The notes under the pieces: generated by a model
The model's database searches: none
What the model saw: only the letters and a program-made list of their open reading frames with translations
Told to the model about the DNA's origin: nothing
Assembly (NCBI RefSeq): GCF_001436035.1
Contig: NZ_AYYM01000004.1
Location: 1 to 64,000, forward strand
Direction of reading: 5' to 3'
Source of the DNA: Fructilactobacillus sanfranciscensis DSM 20451
Lineage (GTDB): Bacteria; Bacillota; Bacilli; Lactobacillales; Lactobacillaceae
DNA length: 64,000 nt
Position numbers and translations under genes: made by a program
Shown: positions 36,601-44,183 of the stretch, piece by piece
Layout of the letters: every line of letters starts with the position of its first letter
How positions within the stretch are numbered: the stretch's first letter is position 1

Positions 36601-36990
36601 AGCGTTGATATTACAATTTTTCCAACGGTTTACAATCAGATTAAAGGTTGGATAAAACCCAATCTAGTTATTATGATTAAAGGAAATGTTCAAAATCGAA
36701 GAGGGTTACAAATTGTAGCCGATAAAATTGAGATTGCTGCAAATGTTGTTTATAAGGCTAAAAAAAGAAAATTATATATCCGAATTGATGTTGAACATGA
36801 TTCAGAAAAAATAGCTTATCAGTTAAAAGATATTTTATTAAAATATCATGGCAAAAGTAATGTGATTTTGTATCGAGTTAAGTCTAAACAAGAAAATGCA
36901 TTACCAGCACAATATAACGCAGAAATTAATTCAAATTTAATCGAACAGCTTAAATTACTATTAGGAAATTCTAACATCGTCGTTCGTTAA
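33664..36990 (+). CDS. dnaE: DNA polymerase III alpha subunit DnaE
   Basis: This C-family replicative polymerase extends primers next to PolC in Firmicutes. It has 1108 residues. The N-terminal PHP domain has lost the usual metal-binding His residues: it begins P-L-Q-N-I-S-S-Y-S-L-L and has L-T-D-I-N-V-M-Y-G, so it is probably structural. The polymerase core has G-P-G-R-G-S-A-A-G-S near 345 and P-D-I-D-V-D-I near 385 with the catalytic Asp pair. Y-Q-E-Q-V-M and F-N-K-S-H-A-F-A-Y lie further on, then tandem HhH and an OB domain near 950-1040. AAAGGTAGTGGG precedes the ATG. Confidence 0.96.
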   Translation: MTYVPLQNISSYSLLQSPNTLPKLIDVAKKRGYKSLALTDINVMYGAVAFFKEATKANIKPIIGLTLKIKGSVLTEHDFKIVLLAKNNHGYQNLMKISTKVMTIEDYQTFDEFKNELNDLFVLLPTNSEVQSLVSYGKLDQAKQALQQIRCLVDEDSLRLGISTNPEKLDELKMLSNETNTKMIALNEVDYLKANDLFDTQVLKSIDNGNILEDPESQKNGLGSNWLENRIEIERKYEKMGLSPILLENQFVMQNCNVQIKKEMPSLPKFKTPNQQTSKEYLANLCLKGLKSRLKNNSKDYQIYLTRLKYELDVINRMGFDDYFLIVWDVINFAHQHNILTGPGRGSAAGSIVAYTLYITDVDPIKYDLLFERFLNEERAQMPDIDVDIPDDKRSQILNYVHDKYGNERVAQIITFGTLGAKQSIRDVGRVFGMTPLEMNSWSKAIPAHLHETLKRAVNESQSLKNIISDQPINKLLFETATDLEGLPRHYSTHAAGLILSDQPIVEKSPLQTGNEGLLMTQYSKYYVEDVGLLKIDFLGLRNLSIMANILKMVHNQINPNFEITKIDLNDPQTLKLFQDGKTNGVFQFESTGIKNVLRKMHPTNFDLIAAVNALYRPGPMENIDLFIKRKNNPDKVHYPNQAIEKILKPTFGIIVYQEQVMQLASTMAGFSLSQADVLRRAMSKKHKSEMEAMKDGFLAGSIKNGYTKETAETTFDYIERFAGYGFNKSHAFAYSKMAFELAFLKAHYPGPFYTALFNSVLGNKVKIKAYVQEARDANIKVVAPSINDSKADFVYDNNQIRFGFNVIKGVRSDFIKTILAERQENGLYQSLNDFINRMPEKYRKEDQLSALVYAGCFDGFGYNRREMIEALSKLISSSDIPNSLFSDVPGMEVKIKKKDDFPDWQKINFENEYLGTFLSGHPVERYRELHQQTHSLNTSELIDGQKNINSILLVNHVKLIRTKKGQPMVFITANDQFGSVDITIFPTVYNQIKGWIKPNLVIMIKGNVQNRRGLQIVADKIEIAANVVYKAKKRKLYIRIDVEHDSEKIAYQLKDILLKYHGKSNVILYRVKSKQENALPAQYNAEINSNLIEQLKLLLGNSNIVVR

Positions 36991-37027
36991 TTTTTCGAGA
37001 TTAGATACAGACAACATTTTATAAAAG

Positions 37028-37036
37028 TGTTATAAT
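37028..37036 (+). promoter_or_regulatory. pyk extended -10 promoter
   Basis: TG at 37028-37029 and TATAAT at 37031-37036, followed by a leader of about 70 bases. The 119-base dnaE-pyk gap holds no other gene. Confidence 0.6.
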
Positions 37037-37109
37037 TACCTTGAAATCTAATTAATTAGGCAAGTTAAATCATTGCTTAATTTTACACAAAAAGGAGAGG
37101 TTTTAACTT

Positions 37110-38870
37110 ATGAAGAGAACAAAAATCGTAAGTACACTTGGACCCGCTGCTAATGATGTTGATACTATTTCAGCATTATTAAACTCAGGTGCCAATGTTT
37201 TTCGTTTCAACTTTTCACATGGAGATCATGAAGAACATTTGTCACGTATGAATATGGTAAAGGAAGCTGAAAAGAAAACTGGTAAGCTCGCTGGTATTTT
37301 ACTTGATACTAAAGGTGCTGAAATCAGAACTACTAAAGAAGTAGATGGTGAAATCCAATTCAAGATTGGTGATAAGTTCAGAATTTCTATGGACGACACA
37401 CTTGAAGGTACTAAGGAAAAAATTGCCGTTACTTACCCAGGCTTATACGATGATGTTAAAGTTGGCGGACACGTATTATTCGATGATGGTTTAGTTGATG
37501 CTAAGGTTATCGATAAGGACGCTAAGAACCGCGAATTAGTTTGTGAAATTATGAATGATGGTGTACTTGGTTCACGTAAAGGTGTTAACGCACCTGGTGT
37601 ATCAATTAACTTACCAGGAATCACTGAAAAAGATTCAGATGATATTCGTTTTGGTTGTGAACATGGAATTAGCTTTATTTCTGCTTCATTTGTTCGTAAA
37701 CCTCAAGATATTTTAGATATTCGTGCCTTATTAGAAGAAAAGAACATGACTGATGTTCAAGTATTTCCTAAGATTGAATCACAAGAAGGTATTGATAACT
37801 TTGCTGAAATCTTAAAAGTTTCAGATGGTTTAATGGTTGCTCGTGGTGACATGGGTGTTGAAATTCCACCAGAAAATGTTCCAACTGTTCAAAAACGTCT
37901 TATCAAGATGTGCAATGAAGTTGGTAAACCAGTTATTACTGCTACTCAAATGTTAGATTCAATGCAAGAAGAACCTCGTCCAACTCGTGCCGAAGTATCT
38001 GATGTTGCTAATGCTGTTTATGATGGTACTGATGCAACTATGCTTTCTGGTGAAAGTGCCCACGGTGACTATCCAGTTGAATCAGTTGCTATGATGGCTC
38101 GTATTGATAAAGTTGCTGATGATCATTTCCAAGAATTTGGTACTCCACGTCCTGTATTTAATGACAGTGATGTTACTGAAGCTCTTGGCGAATCAGTTGC
38201 ACGTATTGCTAAAGACATGGATATTCACACTATTGTTTGTGCTACTGGATCAGGTTATACTGCACGTATGATTTCGAAATATCATCCAAATGCTAATATT
38301 TTAGCTCTTACTTTTGATGATCGTGTACGTCGTGGTTTGACTGTTAACTATGCTGTTAACCCAGTACTTGTAAACAAACCAGAAACAGCAGATGAAATGG
38401 TTGAACTTGCTACAGCTAAAGCAGTTGAAACTGGTTTAGCTAAAGAAGGCGAACAAATCATCATTCTTACTGGTGTTCCTTTGGGTGATGAAGGTACTAC
38501 TAACACAGTTCGTGTTCAATTAATTGGTACTAAATTAGCTCAAGGTCAAGGTATTGGTGACCAAGTTGTTATTGGTAAAACAGTTGTAGCTGATGACGCA
38601 AAATCAGCTAACGATAATACTGTTGATGGTAGCGTGTTAGTTGTTAAAGATACTAACAAAGCTTACTTACCAGCTATGAAGAAAGCTAGCGCAATCGTTG
38701 TTGAAGAAGGTGGTTTAACTTCATATGCAGCAGTTGTTGGAATTTCATTGAATATTCCAGTAATCGTTGCCGCAAACGATGCTACTAAGAACATTAAAAA
38801 CGGTGCTTCAGTTACTGTTGATGCTCGTCGTGGTATGGTTTATGCAGGTAACCAATCAAAAAACGCTTAA
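37110..38870 (+). CDS. pyk: pyruvate kinase
   Basis: This enzyme converts PEP and ADP to pyruvate and ATP, the last step of glycolysis and of the phosphoketolase pathway. It has 586 residues. The TIM barrel shows K-I-V-S-T-L-G-P near the start, F-P-K-I-E-S-Q-E-G near 215, M-V-A-R-G-D-M-G-V-E near 245 and T-Q-M-L-D-S-M near 280. An extra C-terminal domain (about 475-586) resembles the PEP-utilising mobile domain, but the catalytic His is Tyr in L-T-S-Y-A-A-V. Its codons favour a restricted set, as expected for a highly expressed gene. AAGGAGAGG precedes the ATG. pfkA, the usual upstream partner, is absent. Confidence 0.97.
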   Translation: MKRTKIVSTLGPAANDVDTISALLNSGANVFRFNFSHGDHEEHLSRMNMVKEAEKKTGKLAGILLDTKGAEIRTTKEVDGEIQFKIGDKFRISMDDTLEGTKEKIAVTYPGLYDDVKVGGHVLFDDGLVDAKVIDKDAKNRELVCEIMNDGVLGSRKGVNAPGVSINLPGITEKDSDDIRFGCEHGISFISASFVRKPQDILDIRALLEEKNMTDVQVFPKIESQEGIDNFAEILKVSDGLMVARGDMGVEIPPENVPTVQKRLIKMCNEVGKPVITATQMLDSMQEEPRPTRAEVSDVANAVYDGTDATMLSGESAHGDYPVESVAMMARIDKVADDHFQEFGTPRPVFNDSDVTEALGESVARIAKDMDIHTIVCATGSGYTARMISKYHPNANILALTFDDRVRRGLTVNYAVNPVLVNKPETADEMVELATAKAVETGLAKEGEQIIILTGVPLGDEGTTNTVRVQLIGTKLAQGQGIGDQVVIGKTVVADDAKSANDNTVDGSVLVVKDTNKAYLPAMKKASAIVVEEGGLTSYAAVVGISLNIPVIVAANDATKNIKNGASVTVDARRGMVYAGNQSKNA

Positions 38871-38886
38871 TTTAAATTAACTTTGG

Positions 38887-38918
38887 AAAGACATCCGATT
38901 TTTGTCGGATGTCTTTTT
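38887..38918 (+). terminator. pyk terminator
   Basis: AAAGACATCCGA (38887-38898) and TCGGATGTCTTT (38905-38916) form a 12-bp perfect stem followed by T residues. Confidence 0.9.
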
Positions 38919-38922
38919 TATT

Positions 38923-38931
38923 TGCTATAAT
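38923..38931 (+). promoter_or_regulatory. cvfB extended -10 promoter
   Basis: TG at 38923-38924 and TATAAT at 38926-38931, directly after the pyk terminator. Confidence 0.55.
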
Positions 38932-38975
38932 AAGAGTATTAGGTACCTAGACTGATAGAATGGTGAGTGGTTCAT

Positions 38976-39839
38976 ATGAATGAAGATAACGGAAGAATTA
39001 TTACTGGAACAGTAACAGACGAAAATGAAAACGAATATTTTATTCAAAAGGATGGAATTACATATTCATTAGATAAAAGTGAATTGAAAAAGCCTCTCAA
39101 AATTGGAAGTGAATTTAAGGGTTTTGCATACGAAAATGAGAAACATAATCAAAGGATTACGCGCGAAATACCTGAAGTTGGAGTAGATAGTTATTCATGG
39201 GGTAAAGTAGTTGGAACAAAATTTGGTTTAGGCGTGTTTGTTGACATTAGATTAAAAGATAAAGATATTGCCGTTTCAATGGATGATTTACCTGATATGA
39301 AGTCTTTATGGCCAGATGTAGGCGATGAGTTGATGATTGCAATTAAACGCGATAGCAAAGGACGACTTTGGGGTGAGTTAGCTGACGATAAAGTTTTCAA
39401 AGCCATCTCACAGCCAGTTAATAATCCTAAAATGAAAAATTGGGACGTAACTTGTTGGGTAATTAATACAAAAAAAATGGGCACCCAGGTTATTACAGAT
39501 CATTATAATTTAGGTTTTATTGATAAATCAGAACAGGAACAGGAACCTAGATTAGGTGAGAAATTAACAGCACGAGTGATTGGAATCAGACCTAATAAAA
39601 CTTTTTATTTATCATTACGTCCTCGTGCGTATGAATCAATTGGTGAAGATGCAGAAATGATTAAACGGATTTTAGAAATGAAGCCGGATAATTTTTTACC
39701 ATACAATGATAAGAGTGATCCAGATGAAATTAAAAACTATTTTGGAATTAGTAAGGGACAATTCAAGCGTGCACTTGGTAATTTATTAAAACACAGATTA
39801 GTAAAAAAAGAAGAAAATGGAATTTCTTTAATTAAGTAA
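38976..39839 (+). CDS. S1 RNA-binding domain protein CvfB-like
   Basis: The 287-residue protein of the CvfB/YitL family carries tandem S1/OB domains that bind RNA. In Staphylococcus the homologue affects virulence gene expression. Domains are a degenerate S1 (about 1-60), a typical S1 with W-G-K-V-V-G-T-K-F-G-L-G-V-F-V-D near 70-85, a third OB (about 140-215), and a C-terminal winged helix with Y-F-G-I-S-K-G-Q-F-K-R-A-L-G-N-L. I start at the ATG at 38976. A GTG three codons earlier is possible. Confidence 0.9.
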   Translation: MNEDNGRIITGTVTDENENEYFIQKDGITYSLDKSELKKPLKIGSEFKGFAYENEKHNQRITREIPEVGVDSYSWGKVVGTKFGLGVFVDIRLKDKDIAVSMDDLPDMKSLWPDVGDELMIAIKRDSKGRLWGELADDKVFKAISQPVNNPKMKNWDVTCWVINTKKMGTQVITDHYNLGFIDKSEQEQEPRLGEKLTARVIGIRPNKTFYLSLRPRAYESIGEDAEMIKRILEMKPDNFLPYNDKSDPDEIKNYFGISKGQFKRALGNLLKHRLVKKEENGISLIK

Positions 39840-39849
39840 TGGTGATAAA

Positions 39850-40737
39850 ATGCAAGACCAAATCAATGATTATTTGCATTATTTATTAGTTGAACGTGGA
39901 TTATCAAATAATTCAATTAAAAGTTATCAACAAGATTTAAAACAATTTATGGTTTATTTGAAGGATAACCATTATGAAGAATTTAGTAGTATTGATCAAT
40001 ATACAATTTTAAGTTATTTAGAATTTGAAAAAAACTCTGGAAAAGCACGTAATTCTGTTATTAGACTAGTATCGACACTTAGAAAATTTTTCCAATATTT
40101 AAAACGATTTAATAAAATTAAAGAAAATCCGATGAACCGTATTGATACTCCTAAAAAGGGTTCACATTTGCCGGCAGTTTTAAATGATAACGAATTATCA
40201 AAGCTAATGAGTATTCCTGATTTTAATAATAAGTATGGGATTCGGGATCGTACCATTCTTGAAACTCTGTACGCAACGGGATTACGTGTCTCGGAATTAG
40301 TTAATTTGAAATTAGCTGACTTACATTTGGAAATGAATTTAATTCAAACGATTGGTAAGGGTGATAAGGAAAGAATTGTTCCAATCGATGATGTTGCAAT
40401 TAATTGGTTAAATAAGTATTTAAATCAAGTTCGTCCGGTTTTATTAAAAAATAGAACATCAAAATATGTATTTTTAAATGCCCATGGATCGAAAATTAGT
40501 CGGCAAAGTGTATGGAAAAAAATCAAGGGATATGTTGTAATTGCTGATATTCATAAAGATGTAACACCACATACACTTCGGCATACTTTTGCTACGCATC
40601 TTTTAGAAAATGGTGCTGACTTAAGAACTGTGCAAGAATTGTTAGGACATTCTGATATTTCAACAACCCAAATTTATACCCATGTTTCTCAAGAACATTT
40701 GCGGCAGGAATATCAAAAATATCATCCCAGAGCATAG
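39850..40737 (+). CDS. xerD: tyrosine recombinase XerD
   Basis: This site-specific recombinase works with XerC at the dif site to resolve chromosome dimers. It has 295 residues. An N-terminal SAM-like core-binding domain (about 1-90) is followed by the catalytic domain. Its residues are Arg in T-G-L-R-V-S-E-L, Lys in G-K-G-D-K-E-R, H-x-L-R-H in P-H-T-L-R-H-T-F-A-T-H, His in L-L-G-H-S and Tyr in T-Q-I-Y-T-H. Position before ribT-scpAB, and the XerD-type end, favour XerD over XerC. Confidence 0.94.
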   Translation: MQDQINDYLHYLLVERGLSNNSIKSYQQDLKQFMVYLKDNHYEEFSSIDQYTILSYLEFEKNSGKARNSVIRLVSTLRKFFQYLKRFNKIKENPMNRIDTPKKGSHLPAVLNDNELSKLMSIPDFNNKYGIRDRTILETLYATGLRVSELVNLKLADLHLEMNLIQTIGKGDKERIVPIDDVAINWLNKYLNQVRPVLLKNRTSKYVFLNAHGSKISRQSVWKKIKGYVVIADIHKDVTPHTLRHTFATHLLENGADLRTVQELLGHSDISTTQIYTHVSQEHLRQEYQKYHPRA

Positions 40738-40747
40738 GAGAGTTTTT

Positions 40748-41110
40748 ATGTTATATCGTTATCAAAAAGAATATGAAAAAATTGTGTTGGGAATTCTATC
40801 ATTATCGCAAGAGCGCAGTAATTTAGAATATTTAAAGCAAGAAATCGATTGGTATTGTGCTTCTGACAATCGAAATCTTTTCATTTGGAAAGATCAGTTT
40901 AATAACTGGGCCGGTGTAATTGGAGTTGAAACAAAATATGATTTTATTTTATTACGTCGCATTACGCTTACTCCTGATGTAAATACAATGTTTAATATTT
41001 TTCATGTTTTAGATAATCTACAAACAATTTATCCTGACAAACAAATTGTTGGGACTCTAAAGAATAAGCTTATTATTGCTAAATGGGAGCGTAATAATGA
41101 ACAACGATGA
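40748..41110 (+). CDS. RibT-like GNAT-family protein
   Basis: The 120-residue protein resembles RibT of Bacillus, a small GNAT-fold protein of unknown acceptor. It begins M-L-Y-R-Y-Q-K-E-Y-E-K-I-V-L-G-I-L-S and has the central strand W-A-G-V-I-G-V-E. The usual acetyl-CoA loop (Q/R-x-x-G-x-G/A) is not evident, so catalytic activity is uncertain. The chosen ATG follows AGGAGAG. An earlier in-frame ATG at 40682 lies inside xerD. It overlaps scpA by 14 bases. Confidence 0.82.
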   Translation: MLYRYQKEYEKIVLGILSLSQERSNLEYLKQEIDWYCASDNRNLFIWKDQFNNWAGVIGVETKYDFILLRRITLTPDVNTMFNIFHVLDNLQTIYPDKQIVGTLKNKLIIAKWERNNEQR

Positions 41111-41816
41111 AATTAAAATTCATCTAAATGATTTTGATGGTCCTTTAGAGCTTTTATTACATTTAATTAAGCAGTCTAAAATGGATATTTATGATATTAA
41201 TATTAAAGATATTACGTCACAATACGTTAATTTATTGAATAAAATGAAAAAGTTAAATATTGATATTGCAGGTGAATTTTTTGTAATGGCGGCAAACTTA
41301 ATGAAAATTAAGTCTCAAATGCTGTTGGCCGAAGAAACCGAGCAAGAAACTGAAGAAGATCCGCGTGAAGATTTAGTTGCTCAGTTAATTGAGTACAAAA
41401 AGTATAAGCGTGCTGCTTTGGTTTTAAAGCAAAAAGAACGAGAAAGAAATCATTTGCACTCACGTGGTATTTATATTAATCGCAATGAAATTTCCATTGA
41501 AGAAGATGAGTTTCAAATATCGTTATTAAAAAATGCTTGGGAAAAATTAATTCGTAGGAAAGCAATTACACAAGATGCGCCTGTTGGCAAAATTAATGAA
41601 TGGAATTATGAAATTCCTAATCAAATGGAATTAATCGAAAATAAATTAAAAGACAGTTTGAAACATGAAATTAAATTTTGTGATCTTTTAAAAAGTAATG
41701 CACCACTTGAGGAATTAGTAACTGACTTCTTAGCTTTGTTAACGCTTATTAAACAAAAAAGAGTTTGGATTATGCAAGTAAAAATTGATGATGACATTAT
41801 AATAAAGGGTGTTTAA
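41097..41816 (+). CDS. scpA: segregation and condensation protein ScpA
   Basis: This kleisin subunit links SMC heads in the condensin complex. It has 239 residues. The N-terminal SMC-neck-binding part has F-D-G-P-L-E-L-L-L-H-L-I near 15. A helical linker with E-Y-K-K-Y-K-R-A-A follows. The C-terminal winged helix has L-L-A-L-L-T-L-I-K-Q-K-R. The ATG at 41097 follows GGGAG inside the end of the RibT-like gene. scpB follows after three bases. Confidence 0.95.
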   Translation: MNNDEIKIHLNDFDGPLELLLHLIKQSKMDIYDINIKDITSQYVNLLNKMKKLNIDIAGEFFVMAANLMKIKSQMLLAEETEQETEEDPREDLVAQLIEYKKYKRAALVLKQKERERNHLHSRGIYINRNEISIEEDEFQISLLKNAWEKLIRRKAITQDAPVGKINEWNYEIPNQMELIENKLKDSLKHEIKFCDLLKSNAPLEELVTDFLALLTLIKQKRVWIMQVKIDDDIIIKGV

Positions 41817-41819
41817 AGA

Positions 41820-42395
41820 ATGTTGATTAAAAAAATTGAAGCTTTGATTTATATTTCTGGTGATTTGGGAGTTTCGGTCAAGGAACTCGAAAAATTAATT
41901 GATGCACCTAAAGCAGCAATTCGTGAAAATTTAATTAAACTTCAAGAAGAATATCAAAAATATGATTCGGCTCTGGAAATAATTCAAAATGGAGATACTT
42001 TTCAACTGGTTACAAAAATTGAATATAATGATTTAATTCAAAAATATATTAAAACGGATGAAAATCTTTTAAGTCAAGCCGCTCTAGAAACCTTAACAAT
42101 CATCGCATATAAGCAACCGCTAACTAGAGTGATGGTAGATGATGTACGAGGAATTAATAGTTCCGTTTCAATTCGCAATTTATTGAATTTAGGTTTAATT
42201 AAAGAAAGTGGAAAAGTTGATGAGCCCGGTATGCCGTCTCTCTATCGAACCACTGACTTATTCTTAAAGGCTTTCGGATTGAATAATATTAAACAATTAC
42301 CTGAATTAAATGAAAGTGAAAGTTTTAACCAACAAAAAGAAGAAATTTTTAACCATAATATTGGTTTATTAGAAAATGAGGTAAATAATGAGTGA
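41820..42395 (+). CDS. scpB: segregation and condensation protein ScpB
   Basis: This dimeric kite subunit of condensin binds ScpA. It has 191 residues. Two winged-helix domains are visible, with A-L-I-Y-I-S-G-D-L-G near the start and A-L-E-T-L-T-I-I-A-Y-K-Q-P-L-T-R near 90-105. L-G-L-I-K-E-S-G-K is the second wing. The C-terminal tail is acidic. It overlaps rluB by eight bases. Confidence 0.95.
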   Translation: MLIKKIEALIYISGDLGVSVKELEKLIDAPKAAIRENLIKLQEEYQKYDSALEIIQNGDTFQLVTKIEYNDLIQKYIKTDENLLSQAALETLTIIAYKQPLTRVMVDDVRGINSSVSIRNLLNLGLIKESGKVDEPGMPSLYRTTDLFLKAFGLNNIKQLPELNESESFNQQKEEIFNHNIGLLENEVNNE

Positions 42396-43119
42396 TAGAT
42401 TACAAAAAGTGATGGCCCATTCTGGGGTTGCATCGCGTCGTGCTTGTGAAAAGTTAATTGAAACCGGTCATGTTCGAGTAAATGGAAAAGTAGTAAATAC
42501 TTTAGGGGTTAAAGTTTCTCCTGCAGATCGAATTGAGGTTGACCACACCACAATTAAAACTGAAGAATTAGTTTATTTTGTTTTAAATAAGCCTAGGGAA
42601 ATTATTACCTCATCTGATGATGAAAAAGATCGTAAAACTGTATTAGATTTCTTTAAACATAAAGTTTCAGAACGAATTTATCCAGTGGGTCGGTTAGATT
42701 ATGACACCAGTGGTGTATTACTGTTGACAAATGATGGTTCTTTGGATTTTAAATTAACTCATCCTAAACATCAAATAGATAAAGTTTATATTGCAAAAGT
42801 AGACGGAATTCCTGATGAAAAAGATCTTAATCAACTTCGTAGGGGAGTTAAGTTAGAACGTAATTTGAAGAGTGCACCTGCAGAAGCGAAAGTGATAAAA
42901 AAAGTAGGTGAAGATGAAGGAAATTCATTGGTTGAATTAACAATTCATGAAGGACGAAATCACGAAGTTAAGAAAATGATGAGTAGTATTGGGCATCCAG
43001 TTGAAAAATTAAAACGAATTTCTTTTGCAGGAATTCAAGCTGATAATTTAGAAGTTGGAAAGTGGAGACCACTAAAAAAACGTGAAATTAGAGATTTGTT
43101 TGAATTGGTTAATGATTAA
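42388..43119 (+). CDS. rluB: 23S rRNA pseudouridine synthase RluB
   Basis: This enzyme isomerises a uridine of helix 89/90 of 23S rRNA (U2605 in E. coli numbering). It has 243 residues. An N-terminal S4 RNA-binding domain (R-L-Q-K-V-M-A-H-S-G-V-A-S-R-R) is followed by the RsuA-type catalytic domain with G-R-L-D-Y-D-T-S-G-L/V-L-L-L-T-N-D near 103, containing the nucleophile Asp. G-R-N-H-E-V-K-K-M lies near 190. RluB over RsuA or RluE is inferred from the scpB context. Confidence 0.93.
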   Translation: MSDRLQKVMAHSGVASRRACEKLIETGHVRVNGKVVNTLGVKVSPADRIEVDHTTIKTEELVYFVLNKPREIITSSDDEKDRKTVLDFFKHKVSERIYPVGRLDYDTSGVLLLTNDGSLDFKLTHPKHQIDKVYIAKVDGIPDEKDLNQLRRGVKLERNLKSAPAEAKVIKKVGEDEGNSLVELTIHEGRNHEVKKMMSSIGHPVEKLKRISFAGIQADNLEVGKWRPLKKREIRDLFELVND

Positions 43120-43139
43120 GAAATGAGCTGATATATTCG

Positions 43140-44183
43140 ATGAAATTAAATGAAGAGCTTGCTTTATTTTTGTTAGATAAACATCAGCCAAGAAGAAAAA
43201 GATTGTTAGAAAATTTGTTGGTTGAAAAAAAAACGGTTGCTACAATTTATTGGGCTTTAAGATATCAAATTCTTGGTTATTTGGGGTTGGGCCGCTACAT
43301 GGAAATAACTAAGTTAGATTTTAATAATTTAGAGAAGCAAAAATTAGTAATAAAAGATGAAAACCAAGCTTATGTATTAACTGATAAGGGATATATTCTA
43401 AGAAGTAAAATACTAGGTGATAATTTAAAATTCAATTGGCAACGTAATTTTCAATCATTTAATTTTATGCGCTTTAAATCTCGTTTATTACTTTTCATTC
43501 AAGTTATTTCTGAATATCAACACAATCAACGAAAATATTATCCAGTCAATGTATCAGATAGTGAAATGAATTTTGTTAAATATTATTTTAAAAAAATTGA
43601 TAGAGAATCAATTGCTTTTAGTTTAAAAAATGAGTTATTAAATTTTTTTAGTGTGATTAATAACGAAAATCTAGCTAATCAATTAGCCAATGAATTAGTT
43701 GGCTTTCAAAAAAATGGACGGACTTTATTTCAATTAGCCAATGAATTTGATGAATCTTTAATTAAAGTATATTTATCTGATATTGACGTTATCAGTCAGT
43801 TAATTGATTTTGTTGTTAACAATCAAGAATCAGTTATTTTTCCTTTGTTAAAAGGTTTACACCAAAATGTAGTAAGTAATAGCGCAATTATGACCTTTAA
43901 CCAATATTTGATTAATCATGATATATCTAAAGTGGCATTGAAACGTCACTTAAAAGAATCCACAATCTATGAGCACTTGTTGGAAATTGCAATTTATTTT
44001 CCAATTAATAAATTTCCCTATTCCGACTTTATTAATGATGTACAAATCGAAGAATTGAAAGAGCAATTAAGTGATGATATTGATAAATGGAATTACGAGA
44101 ACTTAAGCCTTAAACAAAGTTTATCTTTTTTTCAGTTTCGGCTTGTGGAAATTTATTTAACTAAGGTAGGCAATGATGAATAA
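43140..44183 (+). CDS. YpbB-like helix-turn-helix protein
   Basis: This 347-residue, mostly helical protein without export signal matches the position and size of Bacillus YpbB, encoded next to the RecQ-type helicase RecS. The first 100 residues look like a winged helix (K-T-V-A-T-I-Y-W-A-L-R, then L-T-D-K-G-Y-I-L-R-S). The remainder is very rich in Asn, Ile and Lys. The C-terminal helices resemble a helicase-associated domain. Its role is probably to partner the helicase encoded next, which it overlaps by 11 bases. That is inferred from context. Confidence 0.8.
   Translation: MKLNEELALFLLDKHQPRRKRLLENLLVEKKTVATIYWALRYQILGYLGLGRYMEITKLDFNNLEKQKLVIKDENQAYVLTDKGYILRSKILGDNLKFNWQRNFQSFNFMRFKSRLLLFIQVISEYQHNQRKYYPVNVSDSEMNFVKYYFKKIDRESIAFSLKNELLNFFSVINNENLANQLANELVGFQKNGRTLFQLANEFDESLIKVYLSDIDVISQLIDFVVNNQESVIFPLLKGLHQNVVSNSAIMTFNQYLINHDISKVALKRHLKESTIYEHLLEIAIYFPINKFPYSDFINDVQIEELKEQLSDDIDKWNYENLSLKQSLSFFQFRLVEIYLTKVGNDE

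Noticed and set aside
33664-36990. Decay of DnaE because the PHP metal site is missing
   Set aside because: Loss of the PHP His residues is usual for DnaE of this family in lactobacilli, and the polymerase active-site motifs are intact.
39850-40737. Integrase of a mobile element
   Set aside because: This recombinase and the one at 61114-62046 sit in conserved housekeeping order with Xer-type motifs, with no attachment repeats or phage genes nearby.
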